In this document: in pieces, positions 34,070 to 43,591 of the stretch
How positions within the stretch are numbered: the first letter of the stretch is position 1
Layout: every line of letters begins with the position of its first letter
Source of the DNA: Micromonospora sp. M71_S20
GTDB lineage: Bacteria > Actinomycetota > Actinomycetes > Mycobacteriales > Micromonosporaceae
Length of the DNA stretch: 64,000 bases
Direction of reading: 5' to 3'
Assembly: GCF_003664255.1 (NCBI RefSeq)
Contig: NZ_RCCV01000003.1
Span: forward strand, 806,001 to 870,000
The notes under the pieces: generated by a model
What the model saw: only the letters and a program-made list of their open reading frames with translations
Database searches by the model: none
Told to the model about the DNA's origin: nothing
Program-made: the position numbers and the translations under genes

Positions 34070-35539
34070 TCAGAGGCCGTTGGCGGCGATGACCTGGCGG
34101 TACCAGTGCGCGCTGCGCTTGAGCACGCGTCGCTGGGTCTGGTAGTCCACGTAGACCAGGCCCCAGCGCTCGTCGTAGCCCGCGTCCCACTCAAAGTTGT
34201 CGAGCAGGGACCAGACGTGGTAGCTCTCCAGCGGCACGCCGGCGGCCATGGCCCGGTGGACTGCGGCGAGGTGGTCGCGCAGGAAGGTGACCCGCCCGGC
34301 GTCGTCGACCGTGCCGTCGGCGTCGAGGACGTCCGGGGTGGGCAGCCCGTTCTCGGTGACGGTCAGCGGGATCGGGCCGTAGTCGCGGGTCACCCGGGTC
34401 AGGATGTCGTACATCCCGTCGGGGTGGATCTGCTGCCAGGAGGCCTGGGAGGTGGGCCAGCGCCCGGTCGTCGCGCCGTCGCCGGTGACGTAGTACGGCG
34501 TGTAGTACTGCACGGCGAGCAGGTCGACCGGCGCGGAGATGGTCGCCAGGTCGCCGTCGCGGATGCCGCGGACCAGCCGGCTGTCGGGGCCGAGGTCGTC
34601 CAGCACGTCCTGCGGGTAGCGGCCGGTGAGGATCGGGTCGAGGTAGAGGCGGTTCTCGTAGCCGTCGTAGAGCCGGGCGGCCAGGGCGGCCTCGGGCGAG
34701 TCGTCGGCCGGGTAGCAGGGGTGCAGGTTGAGCGCCGGGCCGATCCGGCCGGAGCCGGTGGCGCGGTACGCCGCGACGGCGAGCCCGTGGGCCAGCTGGA
34801 GATGGTGGGCGACCAGGTACGCGGCGTCCGGGTCCTGCCGGCCGGGGGCGTGGTGACCTTCGAGGTAGCCGTTCTGCACCACCGTCTTCGGCTCGTTGAC
34901 GGTGAGCCAAACCGGCACCCGGTCGCCGAGCGCGCGGAAGACGATCTCGGCGTAGTCGGCGAACCGGTGGGCGACGTCGCGCGACTCCCAGCCGCCGGCG
35001 TCCTGGAGGGCCTGCGGCAGGTCCCAGTGGAACAGCGTCGCCATCGGCGCGATGCCCCGCTCGTGCAGCCCGTCGATGAGACGGCGGTAGAAGTCGAGCC
35101 CGCGCTGGTTGGGTGCGCCGGTGCCGTCGGCCTGTACGCGCGGCCAGGAGATGGAGAACCGGTAGCTGTCCAGCCCGATGTCGCGCATCAGGTCCAGGTC
35201 CTCGGCGTACCGGTGGTAGTGGTCGGCGGCGACGTCGCCGGTGTCGCCGTTGCGGGTGCGCCCCGGCGTGCGGCTGAAGGTGTCCCAGATCGACTCGCCC
35301 CGGCCGTCCTCCTTGGCCGCGCCCTCGATCTGGTAGGCGGAGGTGGCCGCCCCCCAGCCGAAGCCCGGAGGGAAGCGCAGGCCGGCCGCCGGCGTCTCGT
35401 CGGGGCGCGGCGCGGGGCCGTCGGTCCGGTGCCCGTCGCCCGCCACGGCGGCGGCGTGTGTCGCGGTGCCGGTCGTGGTGGCGGGGGCGGTGGCGGAGAG
35501 CGCGGCGCCGTGGGGCGGGCGCGGGGTGGGCATCGACAT
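34070..35539 (-). CDS. GH1 beta-glucosidase
   Basis: 489 residues. After a 50-residue low-complexity Ala/Thr-rich tail comes the GH1 barrel: FPPGFGWGAATSAYQIEGA, ATLFHWDLPQAL, LTVNEPKT with the acid/base Glu216, LTVTENGLPTP with the nucleophile Glu396, and SYHVWSLLDNFEWDAGYDERWGLVYVD. Would split cellobiose and other beta-glucosides in the cytosol. The N-terminal tail shows no signal peptide. ATG 35539 follows GAGGAGAACCG. A CebR-like operator overlaps its promoter, and a GH48 cellulase lies divergently upstream, so it belongs to a cellulose regulon, comparable to BglC of Streptomyces. Confidence 0.92.
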   Translation of the reverse strand: MSMPTPRPPHGAALSATAPATTTGTATHAAAVAGDGHRTDGPAPRPDETPAAGLRFPPGFGWGAATSAYQIEGAAKEDGRGESIWDTFSRTPGRTRNGDTGDVAADHYHRYAEDLDLMRDIGLDSYRFSISWPRVQADGTGAPNQRGLDFYRRLIDGLHERGIAPMATLFHWDLPQALQDAGGWESRDVAHRFADYAEIVFRALGDRVPVWLTVNEPKTVVQNGYLEGHHAPGRQDPDAAYLVAHHLQLAHGLAVAAYRATGSGRIGPALNLHPCYPADDSPEAALAARLYDGYENRLYLDPILTGRYPQDVLDDLGPDSRLVRGIRDGDLATISAPVDLLAVQYYTPYYVTGDGATTGRWPTSQASWQQIHPDGMYDILTRVTRDYGPIPLTVTENGLPTPDVLDADGTVDDAGRVTFLRDHLAAVHRAMAAGVPLESYHVWSLLDNFEWDAGYDERWGLVYVDYQTQRRVLKRSAHWYRQVIAANGL

Positions 35540-35575
35540 CGGTTCTCCTCATGGTGTGCGTGGCCACCGCCGGGC

Positions 35576-35589
35576 CGGGAGCGCTCCCA
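35576..35589. promoter_or_regulatory. CebR-like operator upstream of GH1 gene
   Basis: CGGGAGCGCTCCCA matches 13 of 14 bases of the CebR box TGGGAGCGCTCCCA known from Streptomyces. It directly follows a TATGCT -10-like box (35589-35594, minus strand), so binding would block transcription. Confidence 0.7.
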
Positions 35590-35860
35590 GCATAGGGCAG
35601 GAGCCGCCAACCGGTCGCCTCCGCCCGGCCGGTCGGGCGGAGGCGATCGGGGACGGCGGAGGGGTGTGTCGTGCGCCCGTGGCGGCGGTGCGGGAGCGGG
35701 GGCGCGCGGTGGCGCCGGCGCTCGGGTGGCCGGCCGCGGGACGCGGGGCGCCGGGGCGCGGGGCGTCGACCGGGCGGTACGGGCGGACAGCGGACGAGGC
35801 CGGTCGGAACGGCGACACGGCCAGTCCCGTCGGCCTCTTTTCCCGTTGTGGCGGGGGGTC

Positions 35861-36044
35861 TAGTGTGTGGGGACGGGGGAGGGCAACCCCCGTCCCCACC
35901 ATTGCTGCACACGCACGGGCGGAATTGGCGTCCTGTCGTGCGTGTCGCGCGGGAGCCGGGCCACGCGAGTGGCTAGAGGATCCACCTCCCTCCGTGTCGG
36001 TGGGAACGGCTGACGGCGGTGTCCGGGCTGGCCCGCCGTCAGCC
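35861..36044 (+). ncRNA. candidate structured RNA: three successive perfect hairpins
   Basis: Starts with a TTTTCC-17-TAGTGT promoter-like pair (35838-35866). Then perfect stems of 13 bp (35867-35879 with 35887-35899), 9 bp (35909-35917 with 35937-35945) and 12 bp (36008-36019 with 36033-36044), plus GCCAC-GCGA-GTGGC with a GNRA-type loop near 35961. Strand is a guess. The first and last stems could each be terminators, or the whole an RNA or leader. It matches no family I recognise. Confidence 0.3.
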
Positions 36045-36112
36045 CTCGGGCTGACTCCCCGGGCTCCGTCGTCGACGGACCCCGGGTGATCTTCTAATTG
36101 CATCTCTGTCGA

Positions 36113-36126
36113 TGGAAGCGCTCCCA
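36113..36126. promoter_or_regulatory. CebR-like operator 1 of GH48 gene
   Basis: TGGAAGCGCTCCCA, 13 of 14 matches to the CebR box. Confidence 0.7.
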
Positions 36127-36223
36127 TCGACCGATGCTGCGACTGTAACGCCCGTCACGGCTTTGTGAAAGCCCCAAAACGAGATCGAAACATGTTGCTG
36201 CTTCGGTGCGCCTCCGGCCATTG

Positions 36224-36237
36224 TGGGAGCGCTTCCA
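36224..36237. promoter_or_regulatory. CebR-like operator 2 of GH48 gene
   Basis: TGGGAGCGCTTCCA, 13 of 14 matches and the exact reverse complement of operator 1; centres are 111 bp apart, which would suit repression by looping. Confidence 0.7.
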
Positions 36238-36490
36238 TGCATGGCACACTGTCGCCACCGCGACGCGGAGCCAGATCGCGCAAGCGTGGGTCGCCGAGGG
36301 CAGCCGGTCGTCTCCGGTACGGCATCCGACGCAGTCGGTGGAGCAGCCGTCCCGCAGGGGCCGCCGCCCGCCGTACCCCGGCCTCGGGCCGGGGCGACCA
36401 CCATCCCCGGGCGCCCCGCATCCCCGTTCGCGGGAGGGCGCCCCGCCGGGGCCCTTCGTCCCCGGCCAGGTCCGAGGAGACACCGCGCAC

Positions 36491-39391
36491 ATGAGAAATC
36501 TGGCAAGACGTCGCCGCCTGGCGATGGTCGCCGCCGCCGCGCTCGCCGTCGGCGGGGTGACCCTGCCGGCCGGCGCCGCCCAGGCCGCCCCCGCCTGCGA
36601 CGTGGTCTACGCGACCAGCGACTGGAACAACGGCTTCACCGCCAACGTCACCATCAAGAACCTCGGCGACCCGATCAACGGCTGGACGTTGAAGTTCGCC
36701 TTCCCCGGCGACCAGCGGGTGACCCAGGGCTGGTCGGCCAAGTGGAGCCAGACCGGCAACCAGGTCACGGCCACCAACGAGTCCTACAACGGCAACCTCG
36801 GCACCGGCGCCTCCACCAGCATCGGCTTCAACGGCACGCACGGCGGCACCAACCCGAAGCCGACGTCCTTCTCGGTCAACGGCGTGACCTGCGGCGGCAC
36901 CCAGCAGCAGCCGCCGACGGTCGGGCTGACCGTGCCGGCCGGCCCCTTCGAGGCCCCCGCCGACGTGCCGCTGAGCGCCACCGCCAGCGACCCGGACGGG
37001 ACCATCAGCAAGGTCGAGTTCTACCGCAACGGCCTGCTGGTCAACACCGACACCACCGCCCCGTACGGCTACACGCTCGAAGACCTGCCCGCCGGCGCGT
37101 ACACGGTGCAGGCCAAGGCGTACGACAACGCGAACCTGACCGCCACCGCGGAGAAGTCCTTCACCGTCACGGCGGCGTCCGGGCCGGTGCTGGTCGCCAC
37201 CCCGTCGGCGGTGAGCGTGACCGAGGGCGCCAGCTCGACGGTCAACCTCAAGCTCAGCGCCGCGCCGACGGCCAACGTGCCGGTCTCCCTCGCCCGCACC
37301 GGCGACACCGACATCACCGTCTCGCCGGCCTCGGTGACGCTGACCCCGAGCAACTGGAACACCGGGGTGAACGTGACCGTCGCCGCGGCGGAGGACGCTG
37401 ACACGCTCGGCGGCACCGCCACCGTCACCGCCTCGGCCATCGGCTACGCGCCGCTGGCGATCACCGCCACCGAGATCGACAACGACAACGGCGGCGGGGA
37501 CAACACCTACGTCAAGCGGTTCCTCGACCAGTACGGCAAGATCAAGAACTCCGGCTACTTCAGCCCCGAGGGCGTGCCGTACCACTCGATCGAGACGCTG
37601 ATCGTCGAGGCGCCCGACCACGGCCACGAGACGACCTCCGAGGCGTTCAGCTTCTGGCTCTGGCTGGAGGCCCAGTACGGGCGGGTGACCCAGAACTGGG
37701 CGCCGTTCAACAACGCCTGGAACGTCATGGAGAAGTACATCATCCCGTCGCACGCCGACCAGCCCACCGCGGGCGCGGCCGGCACCGCCCAGTACGCCGC
37801 CGAGCACGACCTGCCCAGCCAGTACCCGTCGCAGCTGGAGCCGAACGTGCCGGTCGGCCAGGACCCGCTGCGCTCGGAGCTGCAGAACACCTACGGCACC
37901 GGTGACATCTACGGCATGCACTGGCTGCTCGACGTGGACAACACCTACGGCTACGGCCGCTGCGGCGACGGCACCACCCGGCCGGCGTACATCAACACCT
38001 TCCAGCGGGGCACCCAGGAGTCGGTGTGGGAGACCGTGCCGCAGCCGTCCTGCGACACCTTCGCCCACGGCGGTCGCAACGGCTACCTCGACCTGTTCGT
38101 GAAGGAGGCGAACGCACCGGCGAAGCAGTGGAAGTACACCAACGCCCCCGACGCCGACGCCCGCGCCGTGCAGGCCGCGTACTGGGCCCTGACGTGGGCC
38201 AAGGAGCAGGGCAAGGAGGCCGACGTGGCGGCCACCGTGGCCAAGGCCGCGAAGATGGGTGACTACCTGCGCTACGCCATGTTCGACAAGTACTTCAAGA
38301 AGATCGGCAACTGCGTCGGGGCCGCCACCTGCCCGGCCGGCACCGGCAAGGACTCGGCGCACTACCTGATGTCCTGGTACTACGCCTGGGGCGGCGCGTA
38401 CGAGCCGAACCAGAACTGGTCGTGGCGGATCGGCTCCAGCCACAACCACTTCGGCTACCAGAACCCGTTCGCGGCCTGGGCGCTGACCAACGTCAACGAG
38501 CTCAAGCCGAAGTCGCCGACCGCGGTCACCGACTGGACCAAGAGCCTGGAGCGGCAGCTGGAGTTCTACACCTGGCTCCAGTCCGCCGAGGGCGGCATCG
38601 CCGGCGGCGCGACCAACAGCTGGGGCGGCCACTACGGCCAGCCCCCGGCCGGCACGTCGACCTTCTACGGCATGTACTACGACGTCGACCCGGTCTACAA
38701 CGACCCGCCGTCGAACCAGTGGTTCGGCATGCAGGCCTGGTCGATGCAGCGCATCGCCGAGCTGTACCTGGAGACCGGAAACGCCAAGGCCAAGGCGCTG
38801 CTGGACAAGTGGGTGCCGTGGGCGATCGCCAACACCACGCTGGGCACCAACTGGTCGATCCCGTCGGACATGAAGTGGACCGGCCAGCCGACCACCTGGA
38901 ACCCGGCCAACCCGCAGCCCAACACCAACCTGCACGTCGAGGTCACGGTGAAGGGCCAGGACGTCGGCATCGCCGCCGCCTACGCCCGCACCCTCATCGC
39001 GTACGCGGCGAAGTCGGGCAACGTGGCGGCGAAGAACACCGCCAAGGGGCTGCTGGACGCGCTGCACGCGGCCAGCGACGCCCAGGGCGTGTCCACGGTG
39101 GAGAAGCGCGGCGACTACCGCCGCTTCGACGACGTCTACGACGCCAGCACCGGTCAGGGCCTCTACGTGCCGCCGGGCTGGACGGGGACCATGGCCAACG
39201 GTGACCCCATCGCCGCGGGCAAGAGCTTCCTCGACATCCGCTCCTTCTACAAGAACGACCCGGCCTGGCCGAAGGTCCAGGCGTACCTGGACGGCGGTCC
39301 CGAGCCGGAGTTCAAGTACCACCGGTTCTGGGCCCAGGCGGACGTCGCCATGGCGTACGCCGACTACGGAAAGCTGTTCCCCAACGGCTGA
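36491..39391 (+). CDS. secreted GH48 cellulase with CBM2 and Ig/Calx-like modules
   Basis: 966 residues. Signal peptide 1-33 ([17 protein letters not shown]...AGAAQAAPA). Then a CBM2 cellulose-binding module at about 35-137 ([48 protein letters not shown]), an Ig-like module (about 143-230), a Calx-beta-like module (about 235-330), and the GH48 catalytic domain from about 338 to the end ([42 protein letters not shown] with the acid Glu, [23 protein letters not shown]). Processive cellobiohydrolase acting from chain ends outside the cell. ATG 36491 follows GAGGAG by about 11 bases. Under CebR-like control. Confidence 0.93.
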   Translation: MRNLARRRRLAMVAAAALAVGGVTLPAGAAQAAPACDVVYATSDWNNGFTANVTIKNLGDPINGWTLKFAFPGDQRVTQGWSAKWSQTGNQVTATNESYNGNLGTGASTSIGFNGTHGGTNPKPTSFSVNGVTCGGTQQQPPTVGLTVPAGPFEAPADVPLSATASDPDGTISKVEFYRNGLLVNTDTTAPYGYTLEDLPAGAYTVQAKAYDNANLTATAEKSFTVTAASGPVLVATPSAVSVTEGASSTVNLKLSAAPTANVPVSLARTGDTDITVSPASVTLTPSNWNTGVNVTVAAAEDADTLGGTATVTASAIGYAPLAITATEIDNDNGGGDNTYVKRFLDQYGKIKNSGYFSPEGVPYHSIETLIVEAPDHGHETTSEAFSFWLWLEAQYGRVTQNWAPFNNAWNVMEKYIIPSHADQPTAGAAGTAQYAAEHDLPSQYPSQLEPNVPVGQDPLRSELQNTYGTGDIYGMHWLLDVDNTYGYGRCGDGTTRPAYINTFQRGTQESVWETVPQPSCDTFAHGGRNGYLDLFVKEANAPAKQWKYTNAPDADARAVQAAYWALTWAKEQGKEADVAATVAKAAKMGDYLRYAMFDKYFKKIGNCVGAATCPAGTGKDSAHYLMSWYYAWGGAYEPNQNWSWRIGSSHNHFGYQNPFAAWALTNVNELKPKSPTAVTDWTKSLERQLEFYTWLQSAEGGIAGGATNSWGGHYGQPPAGTSTFYGMYYDVDPVYNDPPSNQWFGMQAWSMQRIAELYLETGNAKAKALLDKWVPWAIANTTLGTNWSIPSDMKWTGQPTTWNPANPQPNTNLHVEVTVKGQDVGIAAAYARTLIAYAAKSGNVAAKNTAKGLLDALHAASDAQGVSTVEKRGDYRRFDDVYDASTGQGLYVPPGWTGTMANGDPIAAGKSFLDIRSFYKNDPAWPKVQAYLDGGPEPEFKYHRFWAQADVAMAYADYGKLFPNG

Positions 39392-39479
39392 CCGACTCCT
39401 CCGGGTGGGTGGCGCGGCCCGCCCGCCCGGAGGCCGGCCGGGCGGGCCTGGGGGAAACGGAGACGCCCGGTCGGCGGAC

Positions 39480-39551
39480 GGCCTGACTCCCACGGTCAGG
39501 CCGGGGTGGGCCGGTCAACCGGCCGACGCAGCGGGGCAACCGGCCCACCCC
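39480..39551. terminator. two hairpins downstream of GH48 gene
   Basis: GGCCTGAC/GTCAGGCC (39480-39487 with 39495-39502) and a 13 bp perfect pair GGGGTGGGCCGGT/ACCGGCCCACCCC (39503-39515 with 39539-39551). Confidence 0.6.
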
Positions 39552-39645
39552 ACCGCACCCGGATATGCACCGGGTGCGAAAACGCCCGAAAAACCGGCCA
39601 ACACGGGATCACGCGCGGGGCCGGGACGGAGTAACGTACGTCACC
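39552..39645. other. short non-coding spacer
   Basis: Part of the 287 bp gap between convergent GH48 and DUF3159 genes; contains an A-rich patch (GCGAAAACGCCCGAAAAACC) unlike its surroundings, nothing else recognised. Confidence 0.3.
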
Positions 39646-39677
39646 GGAGAGGCCGCTCCCCCCGTGGCGGCCTCTCC
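39646..39677 (-). terminator. terminator of DUF3159 gene
   Basis: GGAGAGGCCGC (39646-39656) and GCGGCCTCTCC (39667-39677) form an 11 bp stem two bases after the DUF3159 stop codon on the minus strand. Confidence 0.65.
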
Positions 39678-39678
39678 C

Positions 39679-40371
39679 TTACTTTCCCGCCGGCTCCACC
39701 GGCGCGGCGGCCGGCACAACCGGGTGGCGCAGCCCCGGGTGACCGGCCGGCAACGTCCGGCGCACCACCACCCAGCTCACCGCGAGCACCGCCGCCACCA
39801 GCGGCCAGGACAGCGCGACCCGGGCCACCGTCAGCGCGACCACCTGACCGCCGAGCCACAGCGGCAGGAACACCGCCACCCGCAGCACGTAGGACGCCGC
39901 CCAGACCCAGCTGCCCCGGCCGTACGCGCGCAGCAGCGCCGGATCCCGCCGCCACCGGGTCCGCTGGCCGAGCGCGACGCCCACCACCACCCCGAGCAGC
40001 GGCCAGCGCACCACGATGCTGACCACCCAGGCGAGGGTGCTCGCCGCGTTGGACAGCAGCTGGACGAGGAAGAAGTCCTCGGCGCGGCCGGTGCGCAACG
40101 CGACAAGCGCGGCCACGCAGACGGCCAGCAGCCCGATCAGCACCGAACGCGGCCGGTCGCCCCGGTGCAGCCGCCAGCCGGCCAGCGCGGCGCCGGTGAC
40201 CACCGCCGCGCCCACCCCGCCCCACAGCGAGTGCCCGCCGAGCAGCCAGCCGAGGGCGAAGGCCACCGGCGGCAGGCTGGCGTCGACCGCGCCCCGGCGC
40301 CCGCCGAGCAGGTCCGCGAGCGTCTCCGGCCGGTCCGTCGGGGCCGCCGCACGCTCCGGTGTACGCGTCAC
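39679..40371 (-). CDS. DUF3159 membrane protein
   Basis: 230 residues. LADLLGGRRGAVDASLPPVAFALGWLLGG is the DUF3159 start, then five to six hydrophobic segments with the conserved loops GDRPRSVLIGLLAV, RAEDFFLVQLLSNAASTLAW and SWVWAASYVLRVAVFLPLW. Integral membrane protein of unknown role found across actinobacteria, often near DNA-uptake or stress genes. GTG 40371 has GGAGGG eight bases upstream. Confidence 0.82.
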   Translation of the reverse strand: MTRTPERAAAPTDRPETLADLLGGRRGAVDASLPPVAFALGWLLGGHSLWGGVGAAVVTGAALAGWRLHRGDRPRSVLIGLLAVCVAALVALRTGRAEDFFLVQLLSNAASTLAWVVSIVVRWPLLGVVVGVALGQRTRWRRDPALLRAYGRGSWVWAASYVLRVAVFLPLWLGGQVVALTVARVALSWPLVAAVLAVSWVVVRRTLPAGHPGLRHPVVPAAAPVEPAGK

Positions 40372-40449
40372 CGCACCCTCCTCACGTCCGCCACCAACCT
40401 AGCCGTACCCGAGCGACAGGCCACCCGCCGACCGGGCTGCGCCTGCCGC

Positions 40450-40455
40450 TACGGT
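40450..40455 (+). promoter_or_regulatory. -10 box of leaderless promoter for PAP2 gene
   Basis: TACGGT, six bases before GTG 40462. Confidence 0.45.
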
Positions 40456-40461
40456 GTGCGG

Positions 40462-41343
40462 GTGCGAGCGACGGCAAGGGGTTGGACCGCAGTCTGGTTG
40501 GTCGTTTTGGCGATCGTCCAGGCGGCGGCCTTCCTCGCGGTGTGGCGGGTCGCCGTGCACGTCGAGATCGGCCAGTGGGTCGACACCGTCGCCCTGACCG
40601 GCAACCGGATCGGGCAGGACCGCATCGACGGTCCGGTGGACCGGATCCTCAACGCCATGTCGGTCGTCTCGCTGCTGGCGGCGACCGCGGTGATCGGCTT
40701 CATCGCCCTGATCCGGGGCCGGATCGCCCTGGCCGTCACGGCCACCCTGCTGATCGCCGGCGCCAACGCCACCACCCAGTTGCTCAAGTACGGCCTGACC
40801 CGGCCCGACTTCGGCATCGACCCCGAACGGATCTACGCCGGCAACAGCCTGCCCAGCGGGCACGCCACGGTCGCCGCCTCGGTCGCGGTGGCCCTGGTGC
40901 TCGTCCTGCCGCGCACGGTACGGGTCTTCGGCGCGTTCCTCGGCGCCGGCTACGCCGCGATCGCCGGGGTGGCCACCCTCTCCGCTGGCTGGCACCGGCC
41001 CAGCGACGCGGTGGCCGCGTTCCTGGTGGTCGGGGTCTGGGCGGCGCTGGCCGGGCTGGTGCTGCTGATCACCCAGCGGGAACAGGCGCAGGTGGAGTCG
41101 GCCGACGCCCACCGGGTCGCCGCGACGGTGCTCGGCGTCGGCGGCGTACTGGCGGTGGTGGCCTGCGGGCTGGCCCTCGCCTGGCTGGTCGACCTGCGCG
41201 GCACCGCGCCCAGCGAGCTGGCCCGCCGGCCCCTGCTCGTCGGCTACGCCGGCACCGCCGCCGGGATCGTCGGCACGATGGGCGTGGTGATGGCGCTGGT
41301 GCTCGCCGCCGTGCACCGGCTGGTGCCCCGGGTCAAGGGCTGA
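40462..41343 (+). CDS. PAP2-family membrane phosphatase
   Basis: 293 residues. The three PAP2 active-site motifs are present: KYGLTRPDF (K-x6-RP form), NSLPSGHATVA (PSGH) and LSAGWHRPSDAVAA (x-R/W-x-H-xxx-D). Eight or so membrane helices, active site facing outside, so it would dephosphorylate lipid phosphates such as undecaprenyl pyrophosphate or phosphatidic acid. An extra C-terminal half with three helices (about 215-290) exceeds the basic PAP2 length. Leaderless GTG start. Convergent with the YbhB-like gene four bases on. Confidence 0.88.
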   Translation: MRATARGWTAVWLVVLAIVQAAAFLAVWRVAVHVEIGQWVDTVALTGNRIGQDRIDGPVDRILNAMSVVSLLAATAVIGFIALIRGRIALAVTATLLIAGANATTQLLKYGLTRPDFGIDPERIYAGNSLPSGHATVAASVAVALVLVLPRTVRVFGAFLGAGYAAIAGVATLSAGWHRPSDAVAAFLVVGVWAALAGLVLLITQREQAQVESADAHRVAATVLGVGGVLAVVACGLALAWLVDLRGTAPSELARRPLLVGYAGTAAGIVGTMGVVMALVLAAVHRLVPRVKG

Positions 41344-41347
41344 CCGC

Positions 41348-41800
41348 TCAGCGGGAGTAGGTGCCGACCATCGTCCCGCTCGCGAGGTCCCGCTCGACGA
41401 GCAGGCGGTGCACCTCGTCCGCCCGCGGCGTCCCGGGCAGCTCCAGCGGCCGGTCCAGCGCGTAGAGCCGGAAGAAGTACCGGTGCGGATCGTCGCCCTG
41501 GGGCGGGTGCGGGCCGCCCCACCCCGTGGTGCCGAAGTCGTTGGGCCACTCGCGGCCGCCCAGGGGCACGCCGCCCTCCGGTGACCCGGCGGCGCTCGGC
41601 GCGATCCCGGTGACCAGCCAGTGCAGGAACGGCGTCCTGCCCGCGTCGGGGTCCTCGACGAAGAGGACCAGCTCGGCCGCGGACTCCGGCACCCGCTCCC
41701 ACTCCAGCGGCGGTGACACGTTGCCGCCTTCCTTGGAGAAGCGGGTCGGCAGCATGTCGTGGTCGTTGAACGCGGTGCTGCGCAGCATGATCCCGGCCAT
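41348..41800 (-). CDS. YbhB/YbcL-family Raf kinase inhibitor-like (PEBP) protein
   Basis: 150 residues. PEBP fold: RFSKEGGNVSPPLEW, LVLFVEDPDAGRTPFLHWLVTGI (the D-PD and HW ligand-pocket motif), GTTGWGGPHPPQGDDPHRYFFRLYAL. Bacterial members bind small anions; biological role unknown. Cytosolic, no signal peptide. ATG 41800 with AGGAG nine bases upstream is preferred to an ATG three codons earlier. Confidence 0.9.
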   Translation of the reverse strand: MAGIMLRSTAFNDHDMLPTRFSKEGGNVSPPLEWERVPESAAELVLFVEDPDAGRTPFLHWLVTGIAPSAAGSPEGGVPLGGREWPNDFGTTGWGGPHPPQGDDPHRYFFRLYALDRPLELPGTPRADEVHRLLVERDLASGTMVGTYSR

Positions 41801-41913
41801 CCCTGGCACTCCTCTCGTCGGCCCGGCCGCGCGTACCCGCCGGTGCGACGCCGAAACGGGCGAACCCCGGTGTGAGAGGGTCGACGGCGGAAGGTGCGGG
41901 ACGGGGGAGGACC

Positions 41914-42582
41914 GTGGAGAGCGTACGGGCGGGGTTCCGGGACGAGTGCGAGCGGCTCGGCGAGGCGCTGCGCGGCGTCGACGAGGCGGATCTCGACCGG
42001 CCGACCGACTGCCGGCCGTGGACCGTACGCGAACTGCTGGCCCACGTACGCACCGGCGCGGGCCGGCTGGTCGACATGCTCGCCGCGCCGGCCCCGCCCC
42101 GCGCCGAGGTCGACGCCGCCGCCTACTACGGCGCCGCCAAGTTCACCCCGCCCGTGGACGCTGCCCGCGTCGACGCCGGCCGGCGGGAGGCCCGGGAACT
42201 CGACGGTCCGGCCCTGGTGGCCGACTTCGACCGGGCCTGGCGGGCCGCCCTCGACGCCGTCGACGCCGCACCGCCGGATCGGGTGGTACGCACCCGCCAC
42301 GGCGACGCGATGGCGCTCGGCGAGTTCCTGCGTACCCGCGTGGTGGAGGTCGGCGTGCACGGCCTGGACCTGGCGGCGGCGCTCGACCGGCGGCCGTGGC
42401 TGACGCCCACCGCGGCGGAGGTCGTCGCCGATTTGCTCACCGGCGGGCGGGCGGTCCCGCCCGGGCTGGGCTGGGACCGGCTCACGCTGATCCGCAAGGC
42501 GACCGGCCGGGCCGGCCTCACCGACCGCGAGCGGGCCGTCGTCGACGCCGCCGGCTTCCGCTGGCTCTCCTTCGGCGGCTGA
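41914..42582 (+). CDS. maleylpyruvate isomerase-family, mycothiol-dependent enzyme (DinB-like)
   Basis: 222 residues. DinB-like four-helix MDMPI domain: DRPTDCRPWTVRELLAHVRTGAGRLVDM with the metal-ligand His, later LRTRVVEVGVHGLDLAAAL with the second His/Asp cluster. Family members use mycothiol as thiol cofactor in actinobacteria for isomerase or transferase reactions; substrate unknown. GTG 41914 is chosen for GGGGGAGG three bases upstream. No partner genes of a gentisate pathway are near. Confidence 0.8.
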   Translation: MESVRAGFRDECERLGEALRGVDEADLDRPTDCRPWTVRELLAHVRTGAGRLVDMLAAPAPPRAEVDAAAYYGAAKFTPPVDAARVDAGRREARELDGPALVADFDRAWRAALDAVDAAPPDRVVRTRHGDAMALGEFLRTRVVEVGVHGLDLAAALDRRPWLTPTAAEVVADLLTGGRAVPPGLGWDRLTLIRKATGRAGLTDRERAVVDAAGFRWLSFGG

Positions 42583-42700
42583 TCCGGGCAGAGCCCCGAT
42601 CCTGGACCCGGGCCCGTCCCCACCGCAGGCCCCGTGCCAGCCGCGCCGCAGAGCCCGTGCCTGCCGCGCGGCCCGCCTCGGGGGATGCCCGCCGAGCGGG

Positions 42701-43585
42701 TCAGGCGTCGGCGCCGAGCGGGTCCGACTCCGGGCGCGGGGCGGGCACGTGCGGGGCGGCCTTACGCAGGTGGTCCAGCACGACCGGGTCGATCCGGCCG
42801 GGCACCAGGCGCTCCTCCAGGTTCTCCAGGCCGGCCCAGGAGAAGAGCGCCTCCTCCGGCCGCGCCGGGTCGACCGGGTGGCCGAGCGCCCCCAGCAGCG
42901 CGCCGACCTCGGCGGCGACCGCGCCCGTCAGGTCGAGCAGGGTGGCCGGGTCGGGCCGGCTGAAGAGCAGGGTGTGCACCGCGAGCAGCCGGCCCAGCTC
43001 GGTCACCGGATCGGGGTGGTCGTCGACCCGCAGGTCGACCAGCACGTCGCCCGTGCCGTCGTACCCGCCGCCGCGCTCGACCACCAGCAGCCCGGCGCTC
43101 TGCCGGCCGCGCCGGTCGCCGCCGGCCCGGTCCCCGGCGCGCAGCGCGGCCAGCAGCCGGTCGGGGAACGGCAGCGCCGTCCCGCCCAGCCAGGCGTCCC
43201 GGACCGCGTCGATCACCTGCGGGCCGACCAGGATGTTGCCCTGCGCCGCCCAGCCGTCCCCGGCCTGACCCCCGGCCCAGGGATGGCAGCTCGGCCCGGT
43301 CCAGGTGGCGCCGGCACCGGTGGCGGCGACCACCCCGAGCTGGCGGTGGTCCCGGTCCGGGTCGGCGGCGACCAGCCCGGCCACCACGTCGGCCGCCGCC
43401 ACCCCGGTGCGCAGCAGCGTCAGCCCCTGCGGGCGGTAGGCGAGGTTGACGTGGGCCTGGGTGGCGAGCGCGCCGACCTCGGCCTCGGCGGCCGGCACCA
43501 GCGCGCCGGCGGCGAGGAACCGGCTGGCCACGACGACGCCGTGCCGGCGGCCGTCGTCGGAGCGGGCGACGAGCGAGAAGGTCAC
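42701..43585 (-). CDS. DUF1028 family protein
   Basis: 294 residues. MTFSLVARSDDGRRHGVVVASRFLAAGALVPAAEAEVGALATQA is the Ntn-hydrolase-like DUF1028 start, then WTGPSCHPWAGGQAGDGWAAQGNILVGPQV and SAGLLVVERGGGYDGTGDVLVDLRVDDHPDPV. Usually about 220-300 residues; function not established, thought hydrolytic. GTG 43585 follows TAGTCT by six bases; the TAG of that box is also the stop codon of the ABC permease gene upstream, so it has its own promoter inside the permease end. Confidence 0.85.
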   Translation of the reverse strand: MTFSLVARSDDGRRHGVVVASRFLAAGALVPAAEAEVGALATQAHVNLAYRPQGLTLLRTGVAAADVVAGLVAADPDRDHRQLGVVAATGAGATWTGPSCHPWAGGQAGDGWAAQGNILVGPQVIDAVRDAWLGGTALPFPDRLLAALRAGDRAGGDRRGRQSAGLLVVERGGGYDGTGDVLVDLRVDDHPDPVTELGRLLAVHTLLFSRPDPATLLDLTGAVAAEVGALLGALGHPVDPARPEEALFSWAGLENLEERLVPGRIDPVVLDHLRKAAPHVPAPRPESDPLGADA

Positions 43586-43591
43586 GCCTGG

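Larger units (their letters stand above)
35590..36490. other. 900 bp control region between GH1 and GH48 genes
   Basis: No convincing coding sequence. Holds the GH1 promoter, a cluster of perfect hairpins at 35861-36085, two CebR-like boxes around the GH48 promoter area (36113-36126, 36224-36237), and a GC-rich leader of about 250 bases before GH48 with an 8 bp perfect stem (CCCCGGCC/GGCCGGGG at 36376-36394). Confidence 0.6.

Noticed and set aside
36155..39493. 1100-codon antisense frame opposite the GH48 gene
   Set aside because: Composition is Val/Gly/Arg-rich shadow sequence; the plus strand carries complete CBM2 and GH48 motifs.
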